This document shows positions 43,848 to 52,645 of a DNA stretch of 64,000 nt, in pieces. Origin of the DNA: Chlamydiales bacterium. GTDB lineage: Bacteria > Chlamydiota > Chlamydiia > Chlamydiales > Simkaniaceae. The notes under the pieces were generated by a model that made no database searches, had not been told where the DNA came from, and saw nothing but the letters and a program-made list of their open reading frames with translations. Made by a program: the position numbers and the translations under genes. Every line of letters begins with the position of its first letter. The stretch's first letter is position 1. The stretch lies in the NCBI GenBank assembly GCA_024233395.1, contig JACKPR010000003.1, positions 310,001 to 374,000 of the forward strand. The letters are read 5' to 3'.

Positions 43848-44897
43848 CTAAGCTCCTTCAGCCATCCAAACTTTAACATCTGCAAAAAGAGCTGCCTGTC
43901 TTTCAGTGGATGGGGGATGAGAAGACCAAAGCCCTTGGATATTTTGGTACCATGTGGGCAAGTAATCATAGAGCCCATGAGATTCTTTTTTGAGGATTTC
44001 TTGGAGAAAGAGAGCACCTACTGGATTATATCCTGCTTCAACTGCAAGGCGTGTGCCATATTTATCAGCTTCTAATTCATGGTGGCGACTTCCCATTAGA
44101 AAGTAGAGTTCAACACCGAGCTTTACGAGCCAATTAAAGAAGAACTTGTGGGTTTTTCGATAACTTTCAATCGTATCTTTTTCTTTTTTAACTTCTTCGT
44201 AAGAGAGCTTAGAGATATTTCTTTCTAGAAGGGCTTCTTTATTGTCGATCTTTGTTTTTGCCCAATAACTGAGCCCAAAAATGCCTATTTGAGCCACGAA
44301 GCTAAGCTCTAATTTACGGGCTGCATGACGCGCATCAGCATGTGTCATCTCATGTCCGAGTAGAGCAGCGATTACGTCTTCTTTTGTAACATTTTGATAG
44401 CTGATAAACTCACCTGTTTCTGGATGGGTATACCCTTTTAATCCCATGGCTTCTTTGTTATTCACAAAATAATCAATTCTTTCGAGAATTCTCTTATAAA
44501 TCGCCATCTTCCCGCCGGGAAGACACCAAGCATTCACAACATCCTTATTGAGGATTTGGACTTCATAGGGAAGGTCACGTCTTGCGTGGGCTTTTAAGTT
44601 GCCAAGGATTTGGTTCACTTTTGGAAGCTCAAAGTGATGGTTCATCGCTCCACCTTGACTCAATGTCATCATGGGATACATCATGTTTCCCAGTCCTTTT
44701 TCGACCCAAACAGGAAGGTATCCTAGTTCTCGTCTTTCTAAGACGGGATTGACACCATAAAAGTAATCAAAGATCGCAAAAAACGGATTAGCCATTTGAC
44801 TAGTTTTTTTTGTTTCTACTGGAACTTCTTTTTCAGCCTCTACCGAATGATAGTTCTCAGAAATGTTTCCTGAATCTAGATTTTCTACTGTAGTCAT
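43848..44897 (-). CDS. M48-family zinc metalloprotease
   Basis: 349 aa. Zinc motif HEMTH (His182, Glu183, His186) and third ligand Glu274 in SRHHELEADKYG. CLPGGKMAIYKRIL is the usual upstream family strand. A hydrophobic patch at about residues 200-215 lies after HExxH; no signal peptide, so it differs from secreted BepA/LoiP types. It could act in membrane or periplasmic quality control. The last codons lie at the edge of the duplicated bcp/M48 junction. Confidence 0.88.
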   Translation of the reverse strand: MTTVENLDSGNISENYHSVEAEKEVPVETKKTSQMANPFFAIFDYFYGVNPVLERRELGYLPVWVEKGLGNMMYPMMTLSQGGAMNHHFELPKVNQILGNLKAHARRDLPYEVQILNKDVVNAWCLPGGKMAIYKRILERIDYFVNNKEAMGLKGYTHPETGEFISYQNVTKEDVIAALLGHEMTHADARHAARKLELSFVAQIGIFGLSYWAKTKIDNKEALLERNISKLSYEEVKKEKDTIESYRKTHKFFFNWLVKLGVELYFLMGSRHHELEADKYGTRLAVEAGYNPVGALFLQEILKKESHGLYDYLPTWYQNIQGLWSSHPPSTERQAALFADVKVWMAEGA

Positions 44898-44951
44898 ATA
44901 ACCCTCAAATTTTCAGAGAAAATTATATACCGGTGTTAGATTTTTGAAAAG

Positions 44952-46415
44952 TTAAGAAATCTTTTTAATAAGAAGGTCTTTAACGACGTCAGGAGAGGCT
45001 TTTCCTTTAGAGAGCTTCATGACCTGACCGACAAGGAAGTTAAAGGCCTTGTCCTTTCCATTTCGGAAGTCTTCAACGGATTGAGCATTGGCAGCAAGGA
45101 CTTCATCAACGAAAGGTTCTATCGCTGAAGTGTCATGAACCGCTTGGAAATTGGGATTCTCTTTAATGATAATTTCAGGATCTTTTCCAGGTTTTGCAGC
45201 CATGATATCTGCAACTTCTTTAGCAATGCGTCCTGTAATCTTTTTCGAGTCGATAAAAGAGACAAGTTTTGCAATGTGTTCAGCGAGAATTCCTGACTTC
45301 GCAAGGTGAATTCCTGATTCTTTAAAACGTCCCACAAACTCAACAGTGATCCAATTACAAAGTGCCGAAGGGTTATCACACGATTTGAGGGCCATTTCAT
45401 AATAGTCAGAAAGGGCCTTATCGTTGACTAAAATAGAAGCATTGTACTCGGTTAATTTGAGTTTTTGAGTATAACGCTCATAACGTTGATGAGGAAGCTC
45501 TGGAAGATTCTTACGGATTCTTTCAATATACTCAGTTTTAAGGATAATAGGGGGAAGATCTGGTTCGGGGAAGTAGCGGTAATCTTTGGCTTCTTCTTTA
45601 GAACGCATCAAAACAGTTTCTTTTTTCTCTAGATCGAGGCGTACGGTGGAACTAGGGACGACAAGTTTAGGGTCTTCATTTGGATGCTGAGTATAGGCCC
45701 GAATCTGCCGGCGTATCTCTGCCTCGATTCCCATTTCCATATTGGTAAAAGAGTTGAGGTTTTTGATCTCAACTTTATTGCGAAGGGTTTTGTCTCCTTT
45801 AGGACGAACAGAGATATTCGTGTCAATGCGCATAGACCCTTCTTCCATATTACAATCTGAAACATCGAGATATTCTAGGATAGCTTTTAACGTCATCGCG
45901 TAGCTGCTAGCATCTTTTGGAGAAAACATACAAGGCTCGGAAACAATTTCCAATAATGGGACACCTGCACGGTTGTAGTCGACACCAGCAAAGTCAGAAA
46001 AATGTTTGAGCATTCCTGCATCATCTTCTAAGTGCGCATGATGGAGTTGAAAAACTTTTGTTTTTCCTTCCACATCAGCAACAATTTCTCCTCCAATGAT
46101 AATGGGCATATCGAATTGAGTGATTTGGAAATTGCGAGGAGAGTCGGGATAAAAATAGGATTTCCGGTCAAATTTACTAAATTCAGCCACTTTAGCATTG
46201 ATCGCACAACCGAAGCGAATCGCTAGATCAACAGCTTCTTTATTGAGAACGGGGAGAGCTCCAGGCTGTCCCGTATCATTGATTTCGATATTTGTATTGG
46301 GTTCATCTCCAAAGCGATTGGGGGAGCAGGCAAAGATTTTTGATCGAGTATTTAATTGAGCGTGAACTTCTAGCCCAATGACAGGTTCCCATTCTTCATA
46401 AGAAATCTGTGTCAT
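44952..46415 (-). CDS. gatB: Asp-tRNA(Asn)/Glu-tRNA(Gln) amidotransferase subunit B
   Basis: 487 aa. EPVIGLEVHAQLNTRSKIF at the N terminus, KSYFYPDSPRNFQITQ and RAGVPLLEIVSEP are GatB signatures, followed by the YqeY-like tail domain. It binds mischarged tRNA and activates it with ATP. The start has GGAGG upstream and overlaps the gatA stop by 4 nt. Confidence 0.97.
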   Translation of the reverse strand: MTQISYEEWEPVIGLEVHAQLNTRSKIFACSPNRFGDEPNTNIEINDTGQPGALPVLNKEAVDLAIRFGCAINAKVAEFSKFDRKSYFYPDSPRNFQITQFDMPIIIGGEIVADVEGKTKVFQLHHAHLEDDAGMLKHFSDFAGVDYNRAGVPLLEIVSEPCMFSPKDASSYAMTLKAILEYLDVSDCNMEEGSMRIDTNISVRPKGDKTLRNKVEIKNLNSFTNMEMGIEAEIRRQIRAYTQHPNEDPKLVVPSSTVRLDLEKKETVLMRSKEEAKDYRYFPEPDLPPIILKTEYIERIRKNLPELPHQRYERYTQKLKLTEYNASILVNDKALSDYYEMALKSCDNPSALCNWITVEFVGRFKESGIHLAKSGILAEHIAKLVSFIDSKKITGRIAKEVADIMAAKPGKDPEIIIKENPNFQAVHDTSAIEPFVDEVLAANAQSVEDFRNGKDKAFNFLVGQVMKLSKGKASPDVVKDLLIKKIS

Positions 46416-47881
46416 ACCGAAACCTCCTTATCAAAGAGTGGGGGAATAAAACCGGTTAATTTGAGCTCTTTTTCAAATTGATGGGCAAACTGGAGGACTT
46501 TTCCATCTCCCATTTGAGGGCCCAATAACTGAAGAGCATGAGGTAGGTCATTTTCATCTTTTCCAGAAGGAACGCTAATCGCTGGAAGACCTGCCAGGTT
46601 TGCGCTAACTGTATAGAGATCTTGGAGGTACATTTCTAAAGGATCTTGAATTCCACCGATTTCAAAAGCAGGACTAGGTGTTGTCGGCATAGCAACAAGA
46701 TCACAAGCTTCAAAAGCTTTTTTATATTCCTGAATGATGAGAGTTCTAACTTTTTGCGCTTTCTTATAATAGGCGTCTTGGTAACCCGATGAAAGGACAA
46801 ATGTGCCCAGTAAGATTCTCTGTTTTACCTCAGCTCCAAATCCTTCTTCTCTAGATAAGTCATAAATTTCATCAAGGCTTCTCGCTTTTTCAGATCTTTT
46901 TCCATAGCGAATTCCATCAAAACGGGCTAAATTCGTAGAGGCTTCAGCTGTTGAGAGGATGTAATAAATCGGAATCGAATACTTTAGGATATCTAATTTA
47001 ACTTCGACGATTTCAGCTCCCGCAGATTTGAGAATGGTTAAGTTTTGGTCGAAAATTTTTCGGCAACTGTCTGAAAGACCTTTTAAAAAGTTCCAAGGGA
47101 CTCCAATCTTTTTTCCTTGAATAGAACTGTCGAGGTGATCGAGATAGGGTTCAGGTGTTGCTTTGACATTTGTTGCATCACGATCACAAGGGCGTCCCAT
47201 CACTTCCATCATCAGGGCAACATCTTTAACGGTGTTTGCAAAAGGGCCGATTTGATCAAGGGAAGAACCAAAGGCAACAAGTCCGTAACGGGAAATCCTT
47301 CCATATGTCGGTTTATATCCTACTGTTCCTGTAAAAGCGGCAGGTTGTCGGATCGAGCCACCTGTATCACTTCCTAATGAGATGGGAGCTAGTCGCCCAC
47401 TGACTGCTGCTGCTGATCCTCCAGAAGATCCTCCTGGAGCGCAAGACAAATTCCAAGGGTTGCGCGTTCTTTGATAAGCAGAATGTTCTGTTGAAGAACC
47501 CATTGCAAATTCATCGAGATTGGTTTTTCCTATGATCAGGCCATCTTCTTCTTCAATGAGTCGAACTACTGTTGCATCGAAAGGAGAGGTATAGTTGGAT
47601 AAAAATTTTGAACCGCAAGTTGTTGCTTCCCCTTTGATTTGGATATTGTCCTTAATAGCAATGGGGATTCCTGCAAGTTTTCCAAGAGGTTGACCTGCGG
47701 CACGCTTGCTATCAAGCTTTTCAGCTTTTTCCATCACACGGTCTGAAAAAACGTTCAAAAAAGCTTGAATATCTCCATCGAGTAATTGAATGCGCTGCAA
47801 AAAACTAGCAGCAATTTCTGATGCGGTAAGTCGTCCTTCGATAAAGGCTTGATGGAGTTCGTGGGCAGATTTTTTATGCAT
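46412..47881 (-). CDS. gatA: Asp-tRNA(Asn)/Glu-tRNA(Gln) amidotransferase subunit A
   Basis: 489 aa amidase. Triad Lys77 (AIKDNIQIKGE), cis-Ser in GGSSGGSAAAV and nucleophile Ser176 in SDTGGSIRQPA. It liberates ammonia from glutamine for GatB. Start ATG 47881 with GAGGA upstream. Lies 6 nt after gatC. Confidence 0.97.
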   Translation of the reverse strand: MHKKSAHELHQAFIEGRLTASEIAASFLQRIQLLDGDIQAFLNVFSDRVMEKAEKLDSKRAAGQPLGKLAGIPIAIKDNIQIKGEATTCGSKFLSNYTSPFDATVVRLIEEEDGLIIGKTNLDEFAMGSSTEHSAYQRTRNPWNLSCAPGGSSGGSAAAVSGRLAPISLGSDTGGSIRQPAAFTGTVGYKPTYGRISRYGLVAFGSSLDQIGPFANTVKDVALMMEVMGRPCDRDATNVKATPEPYLDHLDSSIQGKKIGVPWNFLKGLSDSCRKIFDQNLTILKSAGAEIVEVKLDILKYSIPIYYILSTAEASTNLARFDGIRYGKRSEKARSLDEIYDLSREEGFGAEVKQRILLGTFVLSSGYQDAYYKKAQKVRTLIIQEYKKAFEACDLVAMPTTPSPAFEIGGIQDPLEMYLQDLYTVSANLAGLPAISVPSGKDENDLPHALQLLGPQMGDGKVLQFAHQFEKELKLTGFIPPLFDKEVSV

Positions 47882-47887
47882 GCATCC

Positions 47888-48184
47888 TCAGAATTTTATT
47901 ACAGTTGGAACACGGATCATTCCTCCAACGTGGGAAGGGCTGTTTTCAAGAAAAGTATGACGATCTAAAGATTCAGTCACTTCGTCTTCTCTCATAAAAG
48001 TTTCGATTTCTTCACTCACGTGATTACAAACAGGAACATTTTCAGTATCGACCTCTTTTAGTTGATCGATATATCCTAAGATTGACTGGAGATTTTGAAG
48101 TAATGTCTTAAGTTCTTCGTCTGAACAATTGATTCGACATAGCTTTGTCAAAGCAGCTAGAGATTCTTCATTTAAATCAGGCAC
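47888..48184 (-). CDS. gatC: Asp-tRNA(Asn)/Glu-tRNA(Gln) amidotransferase subunit C
   Basis: 98 aa from GTG 48184, chosen because AGGAG lies 5 nt upstream and a promoter occupies the sequence further up; a TTG at 48238 would overlap that promoter. SLAALTKLCRINCSDEELKTL and the C-terminal HTFLENSP segment fit GatC. It stabilises the GatA-GatB contact. Confidence 0.92.
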   Translation of the reverse strand: MPDLNEESLAALTKLCRINCSDEELKTLLQNLQSILGYIDQLKEVDTENVPVCNHVSEEIETFMREDEVTESLDRHTFLENSPSHVGGMIRVPTVIKF

Positions 48185-48208
48185 ACATACTCCTAAATTA
48201 TTGTAATA

Positions 48209-48238
48209 ATGATAGGTGATAATAAGAGAAAAAGTCAA
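48209..48238 (-). promoter_or_regulatory. Promoter of gatCAB
   Basis: On the minus strand: TTGACT (48238-48233), 18-bp spacer, TATCAT (48214-48209). Transcription would begin near 48202, just before the gatC ribosome-binding site. Confidence 0.6.
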
Positions 48239-48246
48239 TCAACAAG

Positions 48247-48281
48247 AAACTTAGGAACCTTCAGAATGAGGGTTCCTAAGT
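48247..48281 (-). terminator. Hairpin terminator downstream of the 520-aa secreted protein gene
   Basis: AACTTAGGAACC and GGGTTCCTAAGTT pair over about 12 bp around a 10-nt loop. On the minus strand it follows the stop at 48294 and continues into a short T-rich stretch (AGTTTCTTG). Confidence 0.6.
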
Positions 48282-48293
48282 TTTAAATATCTA

Positions 48294-49856
48294 TTAACGA
48301 TGGACTCTATTTCCAAGACCCCAGTTCACTTCAGGATAAGGTGTTCCGTTGGGAATTGTTGTGAAGTCATACATTACAATATTATTTGTTGGAGGTTGTC
48401 CTTGGTTTTCTAAATTAGTGAAAAGAGGGAAACATAAGAAACCATTATTACGATTGTGATTTCTTAGGAACGCTAAAAAGTTTTGAAATCCCCAATTCCC
48501 CATAAATAGGTCTTTTGGAGGTGTAAACTCACAACTAAAGACAAAATAAATTCTTGAAGATAGAGCATTTGAAACCCTTGGGTGATTCCAGCTAATTGGA
48601 GTGGGTGTAAAATGATAATCAGCATCAATAATATCAGCTGTAGTGCTAAAGGAAGAGGTGACATGCATTTGCTTATTTGTATCGGGGTGGTTAGCGATAA
48701 CTTTGCGCATGACTGATTCAGTATAAGGAGGGCGAATTTCAATCACGCCATTTCTTACAAATTTTCCTTCTCGATTTTGGATATCTCCCGTGCGGAAGAA
48801 GGTATAAGTCCCTTTAACGACATTTGTTCCTTTAAGAATGGTGACTTTTCCAGGACCTTTAGCAATAGGTTCTCCTCTCAAGTTCATTGAAAGATTTCTT
48901 GCACAAATTAACACGCCCCGTTCATCGTAGACATGTGGTTTTGCTACATGTTCTTGATTTTGATAAATCGTGCTGATTAACCTTCTATCAGCCATGTTTA
49001 CGTAGGCATGATCTAAAAGAGGCCGGTTGTCATTTGATCTCCATTCTGGAGCTAGGAGCTCCTCACCTTGCGCTGGGAATTGATCGGTAAGGACAACTCC
49101 AAGATCGTTAGGTCTTTCTGTGCGCAGATCTGTAGATAATGGAAACCGTGCTAAGTTAGCAAATGCAAGATCTTTTTGATCTAAATTAAAATATGCAGCT
49201 GTTCTAAGACTTGGAAAGTGGTTAGGAGGGAACTCAGTTGAGGCATTGTGTCGGTATTGATCTAAAGCATTAATCACAAGTTGAAATAATTCGTCGCTAA
49301 TTCCCTTTGGATTAATCGTAACACCTCTTAACAAGGGAGGGGTGCTAAAGGAAGGGTCGTACATATCATTCAAAATGCTGACCCATGTAAGTTTTTCAAC
49401 TAAGTGATGAAAATCTTTATAGGAAGATTGCACCTTGAAAAAAGATTTTGCTAAATTTGACAGAGAATTTCCCCATGAAGATGGATATAGGTTGAAAGAA
49501 CTTGGGTCAAAAACAACCTCGACTTCTGCATATTTACTTAGTTCAATCGCCCAAAAGTAGAAATTATCATCTCTTGTGCTATCGAAGTTTTCTGGATTAA
49601 AGAAAGGAAAAGAGGCTGGATCTAAAACGCGGACAAGGGCTCTTCGAATCCCATGAGTTTTGCAAAATTGAACTTTATCAAAAAATAATGATTGAAGTTT
49701 AGCGGTTTTCTCATCTGGAGTAAGATTTTCAAAATCAACTTTTTTGTAATCGGTCCAAACACTAAAGTTAAAGGGTTTGAATGGATTTGCATTTGAAATA
49801 CTGCATGTCATTAAGACTAAGAAAAATAAAAAAAGTATATTTTTTTTTGTTTTCAT
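48294..49856 (-). CDS. Secreted hypothetical protein
   Basis: 520 aa with a clear signal peptide (MKTKKNILFLFFLVLMTCSISNA). I do not recognise the family. Aromatic-rich beta/alpha segments (FNFSVWTDYKKVDFENL, RRALVRVLDPASFPFF, EVEVVFDPSSFNLYPSSWG) suggest a TIM-barrel-like N-terminal half. The C-terminal half contains LLDHAYVNMADRRLISTIY and IYFVFSCEFTPPKDLFMGNWGF. Probably periplasmic or exported, since no beta-barrel terminus or lipobox is present. It has its own terminator. Confidence 0.65.
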   Translation of the reverse strand: MKTKKNILFLFFLVLMTCSISNANPFKPFNFSVWTDYKKVDFENLTPDEKTAKLQSLFFDKVQFCKTHGIRRALVRVLDPASFPFFNPENFDSTRDDNFYFWAIELSKYAEVEVVFDPSSFNLYPSSWGNSLSNLAKSFFKVQSSYKDFHHLVEKLTWVSILNDMYDPSFSTPPLLRGVTINPKGISDELFQLVINALDQYRHNASTEFPPNHFPSLRTAAYFNLDQKDLAFANLARFPLSTDLRTERPNDLGVVLTDQFPAQGEELLAPEWRSNDNRPLLDHAYVNMADRRLISTIYQNQEHVAKPHVYDERGVLICARNLSMNLRGEPIAKGPGKVTILKGTNVVKGTYTFFRTGDIQNREGKFVRNGVIEIRPPYTESVMRKVIANHPDTNKQMHVTSSFSTTADIIDADYHFTPTPISWNHPRVSNALSSRIYFVFSCEFTPPKDLFMGNWGFQNFLAFLRNHNRNNGFLCFPLFTNLENQGQPPTNNIVMYDFTTIPNGTPYPEVNWGLGNRVHR

Positions 49857-49952
49857 AAGGCGAGAAAACTCCTTGTTGATAGACGTTAATAAAAATTTTA
49901 TTTGCTATCTCATTAAACGTCAAAACGTTTTTTTAAAAATTTTTTTCAAAGG

Positions 49953-49982
49953 GTGACAATTTTAAAGGAAAATCTTTATGAT
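49953..49982 (+). promoter_or_regulatory. Promoter of the DUF378 gene
   Basis: GTGACA (49953-49958), 18-bp spacer, TATGAT (49977-49982), followed 15-20 nt later by an AGGAGG ribosome-binding site. Confidence 0.6.
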
Positions 49983-50012
49983 GTAATTAAATAGGACAGG
50001 AGGCTAGAACCT

Positions 50013-50234
50013 ATGAAAGCAATTAATGTTATCGCGCTGTTACTTATCCTTATAGGTGCACTGAACTGGGGCCTTTGGGGATTTTTCCATTTTGATTTTG
50101 TCGCATGGCTTTTTGGAGGAGACTCTACATGGCTCTCAAGACTTGTTTATGCGATTGTAGGGCTTGCAGGCCTTTGGGGCCTTAGCTTCTTAGGGAAGTG
50201 TAAAGCGCTCTGTTGTGGATCGTGTAAAAAATAA
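50013..50234 (+). CDS. DUF378-family small membrane protein
   Basis: 73 aa with two transmembrane helices: VIALLLILIGALNWGLWGFF (the ALNWGL motif is diagnostic of DUF378) and LVYAIVGLAGLWGLSFLG. The C-terminal tail CKALCCGSCKK carries four cysteines and may bind metal or form disulphides. Strong ribosome-binding site and dedicated terminator. Function unknown. Confidence 0.88.
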   Translation: MKAINVIALLLILIGALNWGLWGFFHFDFVAWLFGGDSTWLSRLVYAIVGLAGLWGLSFLGKCKALCCGSCKK

Positions 50235-50247
50235 TGAACTTTTTCAT

Positions 50248-50289
50248 AAGCCGCAGGTAATTAATAGCTTGCGGCTTCTTTTTTTTTGT
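50248..50289 (+). terminator. Intrinsic terminator of the DUF378 gene
   Basis: AAGCCGCA / TGCGGCTT stem followed by CTTTTTTTTT. Confidence 0.9.
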
Positions 50290-50351
50290 TGCTAATAAAC
50301 ATTTCTTTCTATTATGATTTCGGTAGTTTAAGAGGGAAATAGGGAGTGTTT

Positions 50352-50912
50352 ATGTCAAATTTTATTTCTATTATTACTACAGCTTACAACAAAAACCTTA
50401 TCGATGAAGCAAATGATGCCTGGGAATCAGTAAAAGTCATCAATGAGAAATGGTATGAGCCCGCTGGAGAAGTCGATCTTGCTAAAATCGTGGGGTTTGT
50501 TGCCAAAATCTTTGGAACAATTTCTCTTGCATTCCTAGCACTCAGTACCTTCACTATTATTCAGAAGCGAAGTGTTTCATTAACACGTCTTGTTTATATA
50601 GCTTCCTGCTTTTTTGGAGCTGCTGAATTTTTGAAGGCAGGAAATAATCTTCATTTTGAATATACCATGACTGCGAGAGAAAAAGCAGCGAAACGAAAAG
50701 CCGAAAATGATGGAGAATGGTTTTCAGGATTAAGAGCTGGGATTGGCCATGCTTGGCAAAAAACAAAACAAACAGTTCGACAACCTTTAGAAGCTTTTGT
50801 GATTGATGACCCAGCTGCAATTGACGAATTTAGAGCAATGAGAGTGGTAAAAGTTGCAGTGCAAGATACCTATATTCTAGGGCCTATTTATCGAGCTGCT
50901 GTTGGCGCCTAA
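50352..50912 (+). CDS. Hypothetical protein with bilobed hydrophobic region (Inc-like)
   Basis: 186 aa from ATG 50352 (GGGAG 5 nt upstream). Two hydrophobic segments separated by a short basic loop lie at about residues 45-100 (IVGFVAKIFGTISLAFLAL and RLVYIASCFFGAAEFLKAG), the bilobed pattern used to recognise chlamydial inclusion-membrane proteins. The C-terminal half is soluble and basic (AREKAAKRKAENDGEWF). No family recognised; Inc status is inference. Strong terminator follows. Confidence 0.6.
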   Translation: MSNFISIITTAYNKNLIDEANDAWESVKVINEKWYEPAGEVDLAKIVGFVAKIFGTISLAFLALSTFTIIQKRSVSLTRLVYIASCFFGAAEFLKAGNNLHFEYTMTAREKAAKRKAENDGEWFSGLRAGIGHAWQKTKQTVRQPLEAFVIDDPAAIDEFRAMRVVKVAVQDTYILGPIYRAAVGA

Positions 50913-50937
50913 TTACCGAAATTAAAAGTGGCCAACG

Positions 50938-50973
50938 AAATGCGTTAGCAAGAAGCTAACGCATTTTTTTTTT
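50938..50973 (+). terminator. Intrinsic terminator
   Basis: AAATGCGTTAGC / GCTAACGCATTT, perfect 12-bp stem with 5-nt loop, followed by a T-run. Confidence 0.92.
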
Positions 50974-51051
50974 GCATAAAAACCTTGTCTAAGATAATAA
51001 TTGAAGGCTGTTTTTTAGTGCCAATGGTGAAAAATAAATGAAAAATTGGCA

Positions 51052-51083
51052 TATAGCTAAAACAGTTTAAAATTGGGATGATT
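51052..51083. repeat. Solo terminal repeat of the TAGCTAAAAC palindromic element
   Basis: TATAGCTAAAACAGTTTAAA followed by ATTGGGATGATT matches the left end of the element at 58684 with few differences. No partner end is found nearby, so this is a truncated copy. It lies directly before the ATG of the gene at 51089. Confidence 0.7.
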
Positions 51084-51088
51084 TTTTT

Positions 51089-52471
51089 ATGATTTCAAAG
51101 AGCAGATTCCAATTTAGGTCACTTATTAATCGTTCACCTGAAGAGGTCTTTGGTTGGCACCTTAAAGATCGGATGGTTGAAAGGTGTATCCCTCCCTATG
51201 AAAGTATCTCGATTCTTAATTCAGAAGGTCGACCTAACGTCATAGGATCAAAAATTGCCTTTCGAGCGAGGTTTTTAGGTCTTTTTTCAACAACTGTGAA
51301 CCTTGAGTATACTGAGTTTGTCCCAGATGAGAGTTTTACAATTATTGCTAAAGACGGACTGTTAAAGGAACTTAAGTATAAAACAGCCATTACACCTCAA
51401 AGTGAACATACTTCTGAGATTATTGATTCATTTGCCTTTTCACATAATTTTCCTAGAATATTTAATCCACTAATCAATCGAATACTTCAAAAAAGACTCT
51501 TTCGAATTGTTAATTATAAGCACGAGATGATTGATCATGACATTGGAATGCTTAGGAAGTATCCTTTTGAACGTCCATTAAAAGTTTTAGTCAGTGGTTC
51601 ACATGGCCTTATTGGGAAAAATTTGGCTTATTTTTTAGAATTTGCTGGACATGATGTTTGGCATCTCTCCCGATTCGGGTCAAAAGAAGAGAAAACTCTT
51701 ATTTGGGATCCTAAGACAGGGGAGTGTGATTCCCGTCAGTTTGAAGGATTTGATGTGGTTGTTCATTTGGCAGGAGAAAATATTGGTGAAGGAAGGTGGA
51801 CAAAAAAGAAAAAAGAGCGCGTTTTAAAGAGTCGTTCTAAAGGAACTGAAAACCTTGTTCAGATTTTTAAAGGATTAAAAAATCCTCCTAAAGCTTTTAT
51901 TTCAGCATCAGCGGTTGGATATTATGGCAACCGTGGAGCTGAAGTGGTTGATGAAACTTCAGGTCCTGGTAAGGGGCTTTTTATTTCACAAGTTTGTGAA
52001 GAGTGGGAAAGAGCTTCAAGGGAACTTGAAGAAAAGGGAGTTCGCGTTGTTCATACCCGTTTTGGAATGGTCTTGAGTTCTGCTGGAGGAGCTCTTAAGA
52101 AGATGATGACCCCTTTTAAATGGGGGCTTGGAGGAAAACTAGGAAATGGTCATCAATATGTGAGTTGGGTTGCAATTGATGATGTTGTCGGATCTATTTA
52201 TCATGTGATGATGACCCCCTCTCTTCAAGGGGCTGTAAATGTTGTTGCCCCTAATCCTGTTCCAAATGATATTTTAACAAAAAAATTATCGAAAAGATTG
52301 AACCGTTGGATAGGGCCTCCTTTACCTGAATTTGTAATCCGTATGATTTTAGGGCAAAAAGGGGAAGAACTTCTTTTAACAAGCACACGTGTTGAACCCC
52401 TACGTCTCAATGAGTCGGGGTATCATTTTCATTACCCAAAACTTTCTCAGGCATTAGAACATGTTGTTTAA
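51089..52471 (+). CDS. TIGR01777/SDR39U1-type epimerase with N-terminal SRPBCC domain
   Basis: 460 aa. Residues 1-150 are an SRPBCC (START-like, cyclase/dehydrase) domain (FRSLINRSPEEVFGWH; YEMIDHDI-like end). Residues 160-460 are the atypical SDR of the TIGR01777/YfcH family: SGSHGLIGKNLAYFLE (NADP-binding), VVHLAGENIGEGRWTKKKK, FISASAVGYYGNRG and a C-terminal DUF1731 segment (LTSTRVEPLRLNESGYHFHYP). The fusion is seen in other bacteria. Substrate unknown. No clear Shine-Dalgarno; the leader is a remnant of a repeat. Confidence 0.88.
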   Translation: MISKSRFQFRSLINRSPEEVFGWHLKDRMVERCIPPYESISILNSEGRPNVIGSKIAFRARFLGLFSTTVNLEYTEFVPDESFTIIAKDGLLKELKYKTAITPQSEHTSEIIDSFAFSHNFPRIFNPLINRILQKRLFRIVNYKHEMIDHDIGMLRKYPFERPLKVLVSGSHGLIGKNLAYFLEFAGHDVWHLSRFGSKEEKTLIWDPKTGECDSRQFEGFDVVVHLAGENIGEGRWTKKKKERVLKSRSKGTENLVQIFKGLKNPPKAFISASAVGYYGNRGAEVVDETSGPGKGLFISQVCEEWERASRELEEKGVRVVHTRFGMVLSSAGGALKKMMTPFKWGLGGKLGNGHQYVSWVAIDDVVGSIYHVMMTPSLQGAVNVVAPNPVPNDILTKKLSKRLNRWIGPPLPEFVIRMILGQKGEELLLTSTRVEPLRLNESGYHFHYPKLSQALEHVV

Positions 52472-52571
52472 TAACCTAAGGTCTTGCTTCAAAAAGCATT
52501 TCAGTGTACAATGCATAGCATTATGGAAAGTTTAAAAAAAATTATCCTTATTTCTGTTCGAGTCAATATTG

Positions 52572-52587
52572 TGCGCCAGTAGGCGCA
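52572..52587 (+). promoter_or_regulatory. Small GC-rich hairpin in the brnQ leader
   Basis: TGCGCC-AGTA-GGCGCA, a perfect 6-bp stem 58 nt before the GTG start and without a T-run. It could be an operator or leader hairpin controlling the transporter. Confidence 0.4.
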
Positions 52588-52645
52588 GATAATCCCCCAT
52601 CCCCATATATAAATTTTTACTAACCACACAAAATAAGGAAAAAAA

